This document shows positions 33,842-43,941 of a stretch of 64,000 nucleotides of DNA, one piece after another (positions within the stretch are counted from its first letter, which is position 1; each line of letters begins with the position of its first letter). Position numbers and translations under genes: made by a program. The stretch spans positions 372,001-436,000 of the forward strand of contig CAVWJJ010000001.1 of NCBI GenBank assembly GCA_963755395.1. Direction: 5' to 3'. Under the pieces are notes generated by a model, which made no database searches, was not told the DNA's origin, and worked only from the letters and a program-made list of their open reading frames with translations. The DNA comes from DAHVFK01 sp963755395 (lineage in GTDB: Bacteria > Pseudomonadota > Gammaproteobacteria > Burkholderiales > SG8-39).

Positions 33842-35944
33842 ATGTCCCGCCGCAGGATTCTCGTCACTTCCGCCCTGCCCTACGCCAACGGCGCGATCCA
33901 CCTCGGCCACCTGGTCGAATACATCCAGACCGACATCTGGGTGCGGTTCCAGAAGATGCGCGGCACGAGGTGCACTACGTCTGCGCCGACGATACCCACG
34001 GCACGCCGATCATGCTGCGCGCCGACGCGGAAGGCATCACGCCCGCGCAGCTGATCGAGCGCGATCTGGCACGAGCACAAGCGCGATTTCGACGGCTTTC
34101 AGATCGGGTTCGACAACTACTACTCCACCGATTCGCCCGAGAATCGGGCCTTGTGCGAGGACATCTACCTGCAACTGAAAGAACGCGGCCTGATTGCGGT
34201 GCGCTCGGTCGAGCAGTTCTACGACCCGGTCAAGCAGATGTTCCTGCCCGACCGCTATCATCAAGGGCGAATGCCCCAAGTGCGGCGCCAAGGACCAGTA
34301 TGGCGACACCTGCGAAGTTTGCGGCGCCACCTATGCGCCCACCGACCTCAAGAACCCCTACTCGGTGGTCTCCGGCGCCCGCCCCGAGCGGCGTGCCTCC
34401 GAGCACCATTTCTTCCGCCTCTCCGACCAGCGCTGCGAGGCGTTCCTGCGCCACTGGACCCAGGGCGGCGATCGCCTGCAGCCCGAAGCGGCCAACAAGA
34501 TGAAGGAGTGGCTGGGCGAGCAGGGCGAGCACCTGCTTACCGACTGGGACATCTCGCGCGATGCGCCCTACTTCGGCTTCGCGATTCCTGGCACCGGCGG
34601 GACAAGTATTTCTACGTATGGCTGGACGCGCCTGTCGGCTACTTCGGCAGCTTCGCGAATTACGCCGCGAGGCGGCGAACTGAAGGCGCCGCGATCGATC
34701 TGGACGCCTTCCTGCGCCCGGGCGGCGACACCGAGCTTGTGCATTTCATCGGCAAGGACATCCTGTATTTCCACGCGCTGTTCTGGCCCGCGATGCTTGA
34801 GCACGCAGGCTACCGCACCCCGACGAAGGTGTTCGCCCACGGCTTTCTCACCGTTAACGGCGAGAAGATGACCAAGTCCGCGGCACCTTCATCACCGCGG
34901 AGAGCTACCTGCGATCTGGGGCTCAACCCCGAGTGGCTGCGCTACTACTACGCTGCCAAGCTCGGCCCGACGATGGAGGACATCGATCTTAATCTCGAGG
35001 ACTTCGTCGCGCGGGTGAACAGCGACCTGGTCGGCAAGTACGTCAACATCATCAGTCGCTACGCGGCGATCCTGAACAGAAACTTCGACGGCCACGTGCT
35101 GCTTGAAGACCGCGATCGGATCTCAGAGACTCGGCGTTACTCGATGCACGCCTATGCAGCTGAAGACACGATCACGCAAGCGTACGAAAACCGCGAGTAC
35201 GGCAAGGCCTTGCGCGAGGTCATGCGGGTCGCTGACCTGATCAACCGGCAGATCGACCAGGACAAGCCTTGGGACCTGGCGAAGGACGTTTCGCGCAGGT
35301 TCGAGCTGCACGTCCTGTGCTCCGACTGCGTGAACGCGTTCCGCGTTCTGACCTACTATCTCGCGCCGGTCCTGCCTCAAACTGCGGCGCGAGCGGCCGA
35401 GCTTCTCGGCCTTGAATATCCGTTCGCATGGGCCGATCTTGGCCACCCCATCACGCGCATCGCACCCTACAAGCACCTGCTGACGCGCGTAGACCTGAAG
35501 CAGATTGCTGCGCTGGTCGAGGCGAACCGGGAAAGCCTGCAACCCGCGCCCCCCCAGCAATCCCTGCAACGCCATGCCGAGCACCAGCAGCACGCCGCCG
35601 AGGAGAGCGCAGTGATCGGAACCATCTCAATCGAAGATTTCAACAGGATCGACCTGCGCGTGGCGCGCATCGTGGACGCGCAGCAGGTCGAAGGCGCGGA
35701 CAAGCTGGTCAAGCTGACGCTCGAAATCGGCAAAGAGACGCGTACCGTGTTCGCCGGCATCAAGTCGGCTTATGCACCCGAAGACCTCAAGGGGCGCCAC
35801 ACAGTGATGGTCGCGAATCTCGCCCCGCGCAAGATGCGCTTCGGTGTGTCGGAAGGCATGGTGCTGGCTGCCTCCGGCGAAGGCCCGGGCATATTTCTCA
35901 TCGCGCCCGACGAGGGGGCGCTGCCTGGCATGCGCGTAAAATAA
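33842..35944 (+). CDS. metG: Methionyl-tRNA synthetase (about six apparent frameshifts in the first half)
   Basis: MetG charges tRNA-Met. The pieces join into one normal 700-codon protein: ILVTSALPYANGAIHLGHLV with the HIGH motif (HLGH), EVHYVCADDTHGTPIMLRA, the zinc knuckle GECPKCGAKDQYGDTCEVCG, KYFYVWLDAPVGYFGSFANY, the KMSKS-type KMTKS followed by GTFITAESYL in another frame, and the C-terminal tRNA-binding (EMAP-like) domain FNRIDLRVARIVDAQQVEGA. Breaks lie near 33968, 34071, 34258, 34600, 34878 and 34917. Bringing the sequence back into frame takes losses in short C runs or single-base gains. The second half is clean. Confidence 0.88.
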
Positions 35945-35986
35945 CGCTATCGCGGCCCCGCGCCGCAAATCGTGCGATGCCCTGCG

Positions 35987-37030
35987 ATGGAGAATTCCGG
36001 TCGAACGCTGGTGTGCAGCGTCGTGTTCCTCGACATCGCGGAATACTCGAAGAAGCCGGTAGCGGAGCAGCTGCAGCTCAAGCAGTCGTTCAACGGCATC
36101 TTGGCGCACGCTCTCGATCAGGTTCCAGTGCGGGACAGGATCATCCTCGATACCGGAGACGGCGCCGCGATTGCCTTTCTCGGCGACCCCGAAGACGCCC
36201 TGTTCTCCTCCATGTCGATCCGAGACTCGGCAGGCGCGTTGCCGGTGCGCCTGGGCGTCAATCTCGGGCCGGTGCGACTGCTGAAAGACCTGAACGGACA
36301 GATGAATATCATCGGCGACGGAATCAATGTCGCACAGCGCGTCATGGGATTCGCGCGGCCCGGACAGTTGCTCGTATCGCGCTCCTTCTACGAGGTGGTA
36401 TCGCGCCTTTCGCGTGACTACGAGAAGCTGTTCTTTCATGAGGGCTCTCGAACCGACAAGCACGTTCGCGCGCATGAGGTGTATTCGGTCGGATCCGGCA
36501 TACCGGCGGGGCGGCGCGTAGTCGACACGGTGGCGCGCCTACGCGAGAACGGCGGCAGCGCGAGTTGGCTCGCGGCCACCGGGCCGCTCGGGCTCAATCG
36601 CGCCGCAATGCTGGCCGCGTCCCTTGTGTTCGTCGCGCTGGTGGCTATCGGCTTAACCATGCGCGGCAAGCTCGAGCGCAAGTCGACCTCCGCCATCCCT
36701 GCCGAGCAGTCGCTGACGGCGCCTGCGGTGGCGAATTCGGCGCCAGCGCCGGTGCCAGCGCCAATGCCCGCCCGCGCGGAGCCGCGGCGAGAGCACAGGA
36801 CCTCCAGGGCGGCAGCGCCGCAGCTTGGTACGATTCGGCTCGCGATCGCTCCCTGGGGCCGGGTGATCGTAGACGGCAAGGAGCGCGGCGTGAGCCCGCC
36901 GCTGCGGCAGATTGAAGTCCCGTTGGGGCCACATACGGTCGAGATCCGGAACACGACGTTCCCGAGCCACGTCGCGAAAGTGGAAGTGAAGGCGGGTGAA
37001 TCGATCCGAATAAAGCACCGCTTCCGATGA
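35987..37030 (+). CDS. Class III adenylate/guanylate cyclase-like protein with membrane anchor and PEGA-like tail
   Basis: About 347 residues. The N-terminal cyclase domain has both metal aspartates (VVFLDIAEYSK and ILDTGDGAAIAFLG) and the Asn-x3-Arg pair in GDGINVAQRVMG, so it may be catalytic. One membrane segment follows (AAMLAASLVFVALVAIGL), then a Pro/Ala-rich linker, and a C-terminal PEGA-like beta domain (VIVDGKERGVSPPLRQIEVP, then GPHTVEIRNTTFPS). Its stop overlaps the start of a TPR-type lipoprotein gene, and a Ser/Thr kinase follows. Nucleotide product and signal are unknown. Confidence 0.78.
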   Translation: MENSGRTLVCSVVFLDIAEYSKKPVAEQLQLKQSFNGILAHALDQVPVRDRIILDTGDGAAIAFLGDPEDALFSSMSIRDSAGALPVRLGVNLGPVRLLKDLNGQMNIIGDGINVAQRVMGFARPGQLLVSRSFYEVVSRLSRDYEKLFFHEGSRTDKHVRAHEVYSVGSGIPAGRRVVDTVARLRENGGSASWLAATGPLGLNRAAMLAASLVFVALVAIGLTMRGKLERKSTSAIPAEQSLTAPAVANSAPAPVPAPMPARAEPRREHRTSRAAAPQLGTIRLAIAPWGRVIVDGKERGVSPPLRQIEVPLGPHTVEIRNTTFPSHVAKVEVKAGESIRIKHRFR

Positions 37031-37455
37031 AAGGGGCAATGGCGACGGGGAGTGTCACACGCGCGATTCGATTCGTGGTCGCGTTCGCGGCGGCCGCAAC
37101 GCTCGCGGGCTGCTCGTGGGCACCGATGCGCGACCTGCGGGCCTCGATTTCGCGCGCTTTCCACCGCGACGGCGAGGCGGCGCTCGCCGCCGGAATAAGG
37201 AATTATGACGACGGGGCATACGCGGAGGCGGGCAAGGACCTGCGCAGCGCGCTCCAGCTCGGGCTCTGGGATTCCGACCGTGTGCGCGCGCACAAGTACC
37301 TCGCGTTCATCTACTGCGCATCGGGCGACGAGCCCCGCTGCCGCGCCGAGTTCCGGCTGGCGCTCGATATCGATCCGCAGCTGCAGCTCTCCCCCGCGGA
37401 GGAGGGACACCCGATATGGGGCCCGGTGTTCCGCGCGGTAAAGGCGGGGCACTGA
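37027..37455 (+). CDS. TssQ-like lipoprotein with TPR-type helices
   Basis: The 142 residues have a lipoprotein signal with LAGC in AAAATLAGCSWAP. A short helical repeat region follows (AAGIRNYDDGAYAEAGKDLR, then HKYLAFIYCASGDEPRCRAEF), ending PAEEGHPIWGPVFRAVK. This resembles the TssQ family found in beta/gammaproteobacterial T6SS and kinase loci. No T6SS structural gene is in the window. It overlaps the cyclase gene by 4 bases and is followed 11 bases later by the kinase gene, so the three are likely one operon. Confidence 0.68.
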   Translation: MKGAMATGSVTRAIRFVVAFAAAATLAGCSWAPMRDLRASISRAFHRDGEAALAAGIRNYDDGAYAEAGKDLRSALQLGLWDSDRVRAHKYLAFIYCASGDEPRCRAEFRLALDIDPQLQLSPAEEGHPIWGPVFRAVKAGH

Positions 37456-37466
37456 CCCCCCGCGGC

Positions 37467-38711
37467 ATGCCACCCGAAATGGAACCGAGAACCGTCGGCC
37501 GCTACGAGATCGTTTCGGAGCTCGGACGCGGCGCGATGGGCGTGGTGTACAAAGCCACCGACCCCGTCCTCGGGCGTTTGGTCGCCATCAAAACGATCAA
37601 TATGGCGCTCGAGCGGGACGGCATCGAGAACTACGAGGCGCGCTTCTATCAGGAGGCGCGCGCCGCTGGCGGCCTCACCCACCCCAACATCGTCACCGTC
37701 TACGACGTCGGCAAGAACGGCGACGTTGCCTACATGGCGATGGAATTCGTCGAAGGCGTTGAGCTGCGTGCGCTTCTCGCCTCGAGTCGCCCGCTTGCCG
37801 TCGCGCAGGCGATATCGATCGCGGCGCAGGTCGCCGAAGGACTCGCCTACGCGCACGAGCGCGGCATCGTGCATCGCGACATCAAGCCGCCCAATATCAT
37901 GGTGACGCGTGGCGGCAGCGTGAAGATCGCGGACTTCGGCATCGCGCGCATGCGCGCGGCCGAATCGTTGACGCAGACCGGGATGATGCTCGGCTCGCCG
38001 AAGTACATGTCGCCCGAGCATGTCCTGGGCAAGCGCGCCGATCAGCGCGGCGACATCTTTTCGCTCGGCATTATCCTGTACGAAATGCTCGCCGGCTCGG
38101 CACCATTCGGCGGAGAGAATGTCACGGCGCTCATGTACCAGATCGTCAACTTGACTCCGCCCGCGCCGAGCCTGCGCAACCCCGAGGTCCCCGAGCTGCT
38201 CGATTATGTCGTGGCCAAGATGCTGGCCAAGTCATTGGAGGAGCGCTACCAAAACGCGGCCCAGCTGGCATCCGACCTGCGCGAGTGCGAGCGCCAGCTC
38301 GCCTCGCCCGGAGCCACGGCACAGCGGGAGCTGTTCGCGGCCACGCTGGGCGCAGGTCTCAGGACCACGATCGCCGACTCCGGCGCAAATACGCTTGCAC
38401 ACGCGCACACCTTCGACCGTACCCGTGTCGACGACCAGTCGACGCTGCCGCTCGACAAACCGTTAGGTCACCGCCTGGCACGAGGTTTCGATTCTTTTGA
38501 AGCGACGCAGCGCCTCGCCGCGCTCACTGGCGCAGAGACGCCCGACGACGCCGCCGGCGCGAACGAGATGCTTACCGCAACGCAGATGATCGACTCGGTT
38601 CCGGCACCCGCGAAGCGCGGCTGGCGGCGGCGCGACTGGATGCTGGTAAGCGGCGCCGCAATCCTGGGCGCGCTCGTGGCGCGCCGCATTGTGCGCGGCG
38701 CGAAGCGCTAG
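37467..38711 (+). CDS. Membrane-anchored Hanks-type Ser/Thr protein kinase
   Basis: About 414 residues. The kinase domain shows the glycine loop ELGRGAMGVVYKA, the lysine in RLVAIKTIN, the catalytic loop GIVHRDIKPPNIMV, the DFG in KIADFGIARM, and activation-loop GSPKYMSPEHV. All catalytic residues are intact. A linker of about 120 residues follows and the protein ends in a single membrane segment (WMLVSGAAILGALVARRIV), so the kinase faces the cytoplasm. Start ATG 37467 is used; MEPRTVG 12 bases later is an alternative. Confidence 0.88.
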   Translation: MPPEMEPRTVGRYEIVSELGRGAMGVVYKATDPVLGRLVAIKTINMALERDGIENYEARFYQEARAAGGLTHPNIVTVYDVGKNGDVAYMAMEFVEGVELRALLASSRPLAVAQAISIAAQVAEGLAYAHERGIVHRDIKPPNIMVTRGGSVKIADFGIARMRAAESLTQTGMMLGSPKYMSPEHVLGKRADQRGDIFSLGIILYEMLAGSAPFGGENVTALMYQIVNLTPPAPSLRNPEVPELLDYVVAKMLAKSLEERYQNAAQLASDLRECERQLASPGATAQRELFAATLGAGLRTTIADSGANTLAHAHTFDRTRVDDQSTLPLDKPLGHRLARGFDSFEATQRLAALTGAETPDDAAGANEMLTATQMIDSVPAPAKRGWRRRDWMLVSGAAILGALVARRIVRGAKR

Positions 38712-38843
38712 CGCTAGCCACTAAATCGCGGTTCGCGAGGCTTGTCGGAGCGCTATCTTGTTGTTCGGCGCCACCGAAGAATCACGCAGAAATTTTTTTC
38801 ATATCAGCCTGTTAGAATTGCGCGTCACGCATCGGCAGCAGAC

Positions 38844-40850
38844 GTGCATCTAGATTCCCTCGACGCGACGCTGGGCCTGGCCCTGGTCTGGGTGTGCCTC
38901 GGCCTGGCCGGCCTGCTGGCACCCGCGAGCATCCGCCTTGTCAGCCGAGTACTGTTTCCGATCGGGGCACTGACCGGCCTGGCGCTCGCCACCGTGGCGC
39001 TGCCGGCGATCTTCGAACCGGCGCTGACGCGGGTGCTGCCTCTGGGCCTGCCCGACCTGCCGTTCCACGCCCGTCTCGACGCCCTGTCCGCATTCTTCCT
39101 GCTGTTGCTCGGTGCGGTGTCGGCCGGAGTGTCGCTGTTCGCGTGCGGTTACTTTCGCAAAGGCGAAGGCACGCCGCCCGGGTTGCAGGGCCTTTACTAC
39201 CACCTGTTCCTGGCCAGCATGGCGCTACTGCTGCTGGCCGACGACGCCTATTTTTTCATGGTGTGCTGGGAGACGATGGCGCTGTCGTCCTACTTTCTGG
39301 TCACCACCGATCACGACAAGCCCGAGATCCGCCGCGCGGGCTATCTCTACCTGCTGATCGCGCACGTCGGCGCGATCGCGATCCTGCTTTGCTTCGGCGT
39401 GCTGCAAGGCGGCAGTGGCGACTACACCTTTCAAGCCATGCGGCAGTTGGCGCCGTCCTCGGGCTGGGCGACCGTCGCGTTCCTCCTGGCCCTGGTCGGA
39501 TTCGGCGGCAAGGCAGGAATCCTGCCCCTGCACGTGTGGCTGCCCGAAGCGCACCCTGCCGCGCCCTCGCCGGTATCGGCGCTGATGAGCGGCGTCATGC
39601 TGAAGACTGCGATCTACGGTTTGCTGCGCGTCACCTTCGATCTGATCGGCTTTCCGTTGTGGTGGTGGGGCGTCGTCGCGCTCGGCGCTCGGCCTGCTGA
39701 CCGCGCTGTTCGGAGTCGATCTTCGCCGCGGTGCAAACCGACATGAAGCGCCTGCTCGCCTACTCCTCGATCGAAAACATCGGGCTCATCGTCGCCGGTT
39801 TCGGCCTCACCCTGCTGTTTCGCGGCTTACGCGATGAACGCGCTCGCTGCGCTTGCGCTCACTGCGACGCTGTATCACTGCCTCAACCACGCGTTTTTCA
39901 AGAGCCTGCTGTTTCTCGCGCACCGGCTCCGTGCTGCACTGCGACCAGCGAGCGCAGCCTCGGCCGTCTGGGCGGATTGATCCACCGCATGCCGTGGGTC
40001 GCCTGGACCGCGCTGGTCGGCACCGTGGCGATCGCCGGGCTGCCGCCGCTGAACGGCTTCGTGTCGGAATGGCTGCTGCTGCAGGCGTTCCTGTTCAGTC
40101 GCCGGCCTGCCGCATTCCTACCTCAACATGCTGGTGCCGGTTGCCGCCGCCTCCATCGCACTGGCGGCTGCATTGGCAGGCTACGTGATGGTGAAGTTCT
40201 ACGGCGTGATCTTTCTCGGTCAGCCGCGCGAGCCCAGACTCGCCGAAGCCGCACGACGCCGGCTCATGGGAGCGCCTCGGCCTGCTCTGGCTTGCGGCCG
40301 GCTGCGTGGTGCTGGGACTGGTGCCCGCGACCGTGATCGGGATGCTCGATCCGATCACCCGTGCGCTCGCCGGCAGCCGGATCGCGAGCCTGGCGCAGGG
40401 CTGGCTGTTCCTCGCGCCGATCGAGCCACAACGCGCGAGCTACAGCCCGATCCTGTTCTTCATTCTCACCGCGCTGTTGGTCGCGCTCGCATGGCTCGCG
40501 GTGCGTGCCTTCTATCACGGGCGCGTTCGCCGCAGCAGACCATGGGGCTGCGGGTTTCCCGGTGCAAAATGCGCGCATGCAGGACACCGCGGAGGGCTTC
40601 GGCCAGCCGATCCGCCATGTGTTCGAGCCGTTCTTTCGCATCGAGCAATCCTTGCCCGCGCCGTTCGACGCACGCCCGCGCTACCGCGGAAGTGGTGGAC
40701 GACCGGCTCTGGTACTGGCTCTACCTGCCGCTTGCGCGCGGGGTCGAGAAGCTGACCTCGCTGATCACGGTGCTGCAGCGCGGGCGCATCTCGGTGTACC
40801 TGATGTACAGCTTCGTCACACTGCTCCTGCTGCTGCTCTTCGTCCGATGA
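38844..40850 (+). CDS. hyfB: HyfB-like proton-pumping membrane subunit (NuoL/Mrp-antiporter family; about nine apparent frameshifts)
   Basis: This is the large antiporter-like subunit of a complex-I/hydrogenase-4-like complex. The first 280 codons are clean and show many membrane helices, the segment MVCWETMALSSYFLVTTDHD with the key glutamate, and GFGGKAGILPLHVWLPEAHP with the pump lysine. Later pieces, in other frames, include TDMKRLLAYSSIENIGLI, AGLPPLNGFVSEWLLLQAF and a C-terminal helix ending LLLLLFVR. Breaks run from about 39694 to 40690, mostly single-base insertions. The GTG at 38844 is the assigned start. The stop overlaps the next ATG (ATGA at 40847-40850). The 130 bases before it hold no clear signal. 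Confidence 0.82.
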
Positions 40851-41798
40851 TAAATCTGGCGGGCATCGCAGCGCAGTTCACTGAGTTAATGCTCGCGATC
40901 CTGCTCGCGCCGCTGTTGACCGGCTGGGTCAACCAGTGCCGCGCCTGGCTGCAGAACCGTAGCGCACCGAGCCTGCTGCAGCCCTACCGCAACCTGAACA
41001 AGCTTTTCACAAGGAAGCGGTGCTGGCGCACGACGCCTCGCCGCTGTTTCGCATCGCGCCTTACATGATGTTCGGCAGCCTGCATTGCTCGCAGCGGCAT
41101 CGTGCCGACGCTCGCCATCGATCTGCCGCTGACGCCGCGGCGGACGCGATCGCGCTGGTCGGCCTGTTCGCGCTGGCGAGGCGTGTTCATTTCGCTGGCC
41201 GCGAATGGACATCGGCACCGCGTTCGGCTCGCTGGGCGCGCGGCGCGAGATGCTGGTCGGCTTCCTGGCCGAGCCGGCGCTGCTGATGGTGCTGTTCACC
41301 GCCTCCCTGATCTCGGGCTCGACCTCGCTTTCAACCATCGTGCGACACGCTCGCGCACAAGGAATTCGTGATCTATCCCAGCCTGGCGTTCGCCGGCGTC
41401 GCGTTCACGATGGTGTCGCTGGCGGAAAACGCGCGCATTCCGGTCGACAACCCGGCCACGCACCTCGAGCTGACCATGATCCACGAGGCGATGGTGCTGG
41501 AGTACTCGGCGCGTCACCTGGCGCTGATCGAGTGGGCCGCCAGCCTGAAGCTGTTCGCCTATTCGTGCATCGGCTCGCGCTGTTCTTGCCCTTCGGCATC
41601 GCCGAGAGCGGCGACTGGCTAGCGCTCACCCTCGCTCTCCCGGCGCTGCTGGTGAAGCTCGCGGTGGGCGGCGCCGCGCTCGCGGTGATCGAGATGCTGC
41701 GCGCGAAGATGCGCATCTTCCGCGCGCCGGAGTTCCTCGGCACCGCGTTCCTGCTCGCGGTGCTGGCAATGCTGGTGCATGTTCTGCTGGAGAGCTGA
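40847..41798 (+). CDS. hyfC: HyfC-like membrane subunit (NuoH family; about seven apparent frameshifts)
   Basis: A NuoH/HycD-family subunit that lies at the junction between the hydrophilic arm and the membrane arm. Pieces are MINLAGIAAQFTELMLAILL, LLQPYRNLNKLF, MDIGTAFGSLGARREMLVGF, SLAENARIPVDNPATHLELT (the conserved quinone-chamber loop) and MIHEAMVLEYSARHLALIEW. The C-terminal part ends LAMLVHVLLES. Breaks lie near 41010, 41085, 41137, 41185, 41213, 41347 and 41572. The whole span is the normal 317 codons or so. Confidence 0.82.
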
Positions 41799-41799
41799 G

Positions 41800-42467
41800 A
41801 TGCTCGCGCACTACGGACCGCAGCTGATCAACCTGTTCGCGGCAGTGCTGCTGCTGCTCGCCTTCGCCATGCTGCCCAGCGCCGGATGCTGTCGCTGATC
41901 AACCTGTTTGCCGGCCCAGGGCTTTGTGCTGTTCCTGACGACCAGCCTGGTGGCAGCGCTTACCGGGCAACACCACCTGTACTGGTCGGCCGCTGCTGAC
42001 GCTGGTGATTCAAGGTCATCCTGCTGCCATGGATCCTGCACCGCCTGATCCGCAAGCTGAACATCAAGTGGGACGTCGAGACACTGATCAACATCCCGAC
42101 CACGATGCTGGTCGGCATCGTTCTGGTGGTACTTCGCGTTCAATCTGGCGCTGCCGATCTCCCAGCTCGCCGGCACGGTCACGCGCTCGACGCTCGGCAT
42201 CGCGCTGGCCAGCGTGCTGCTCTCGTTCCTGATGATGATCACTCGCTCCAAGGCGATACCCGCAGGTCATCGGCTTCCTGGCGATGGAGAACGGCCTGTT
42301 CTTCGCCGCCACCGGCGCCACCTACGGCATGCCGCATGGTGGTCGAGCTCGGCGTCGCGCTCGACGTGCTGGTGGGCGCGCTGATTCTCGGCATCTTCAT
42401 CTTCCAGATCCGCGAGCGCTTCGACAGCCTGGACATCCGCCACCTGGAGAAGCTCAAGGAGCACTGA
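41800..42467 (+). CDS. hyfE: HyfE-like small membrane subunit (NuoK-related; several apparent frameshifts)
   Basis: About 222 codons giving a polytopic protein of the HyfE/hydrogenase-4 component E family: MLAHYGPQLINLFAAVLLLL, RKLNIKWDVETLINIPTTML, then after further breaks MENGLFFAATGATYGMP and ELGVALDVLVGALILGIFIF, ending LDIRHLEKLKEH. The ELGVALDVLVGALILGIF segment is the NuoK-like helix. Breaks lie near 41880, 41923, 41990, 42012, 42127, 42257 and 42337. The stop and the next start overlap (TGATG). Confidence 0.78.
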
Positions 42468-43939
42468 TGCTCGAGATGCTCTGCGCTCCTGGCTTCCGCC
42501 GCTGGCAGGCGCTATCACGCTCGCGCTGTATGGTCATCGCGATCGCGCCGCCGAAGTCAACGCGCTCTTCAGCACCGTCACCTTCGTCGCCGCCGCCGGG
42601 CTCACCGCGCGCATCGTCGCGCACGGACCCATGCACGTGCTGCACGAGCAGTTCTTCATCGACCCGCTCAACGTCTTTCTGGTCGCGCTGACGGCCTTCG
42701 TTGGAATTTACCACGTCGCTGTTTTCGCGCCCCTACATGCGCATCGAGCGCGACCACGGGCGGGCTTCGACTGCCGCGCCTGCGCCTGTACCACAGCATG
42801 TACCAGATGTTCAGCTTCACCATGCTGCTGGTGCTCACGACTAACAACCTGGGCATCATGTGGGTGGCGATGGAAGCGGCCACGCTGACCACGGTGCTGC
42901 TGGTCGCGCTCTACCGCACGCCCGCCTCCCTGGAAGCGGCCTGGAAGTATTTCATCCTGTGCGGCGTGGGCATCGCGCAGGCGCTGTTCGGCACCATCCT
43001 GCTGTATTTCGCGGCCGAGCGCGTCCTGGGCCCAGGCGGTCGGCTCTCTGCTGTGGACCCATCTCGACGCGGTCAAGGCCAGCCTCGAGCCGACCGTCAT
43101 GTCGACTCGCATTCGTGTTTCTGCTGGTCGGCTACGGCACCAAGGTCGGGCTGGTGCCGCTGCACAACTGGCTGCCCGACGCGCACGCCGAAGGCCCCAC
43201 GCCGGTTTCGGCCGTGCTCTCCGGGCTGCTGCTGAACGTCGCGCTGTACGCCGTTGATGCGCTGCAAGGTGATGGTGGACGGATCGTTGCGCCAAGCCGG
43301 CGAGCTGCCATTCGCCAGTTCGCTGATGATGGGCTTCGGCCTGCTGTCGGTTGTGGTCGGCGCGTTCTTTCTCTCGCGCCAGACGCGACATCAAGCGCAT
43401 GTTCGCCTATTCCTCGATCGAGCACATGGGCCTGATCACCTTCGCGTTCGGCATGGGCGGCCCGGTGGCGAGCTTCGCCGGGCTGCTGCACATGACGATG
43501 CATTCGCTTACCAAGAGCGCGATCTTCTTCGCCGTCGGCCATGCCACGCAGAAGAGCCGGCACCCAGCTGATGGAAGACATTCGCGGCCTGATGCGGGTC
43601 AGCCCCACCGTCGGCTGGGGACTGATGCTGGGCACGGTCGCGATTCTCGGCATGCCGCCGTTCGGCGTGTTCGCGAGCGAGTTCCTGATCCTCACCCGGC
43701 AATGCATAGCACCCCTGGGCCGCCCCGATTCCTGCTCGGCGCGCTCGGGCATCGCCTTTGCCGCCATCTTCGGCAAGGTGCAGCCGATGGTGTTCGGCGA
43801 CACCACCGCCAAACGGCTGCCCCATCCGCCGGCGCTGCTGCCGGTATTCGCGCATCTGGGCATCGTGCTGATGCTCGGGCTCTACATGCCTCCCTATCTC
43901 GCCGCCTGGTACCGCCAGGCCGCGCGCCTGATCGGATAG
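42467..43939 (+). CDS. hyfF: HyfF-like proton-pumping membrane subunit (NuoN/Mrp family; several apparent frameshifts)
   Basis: A second antiporter-like subunit, about 490 codons. Readable pieces include MHVLHEQFFIDPLNVFLVAL, MWVAMEAATLTTVLLVALYR with the pump glutamate, GYGTKVGLVPLHNWLPDAHA with the pump lysine, DIKRMFAYSSIEHMGLITFA, MHSLTKSAIFFAVGHATQK and ILGMPPFGVFASEFLIL. Breaks are spread from about 42485 to 43735; after that the frame is clean to the stop. It is followed 2 bases later by the large-subunit gene. Confidence 0.8.
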
Positions 43940-43941
43940 CC

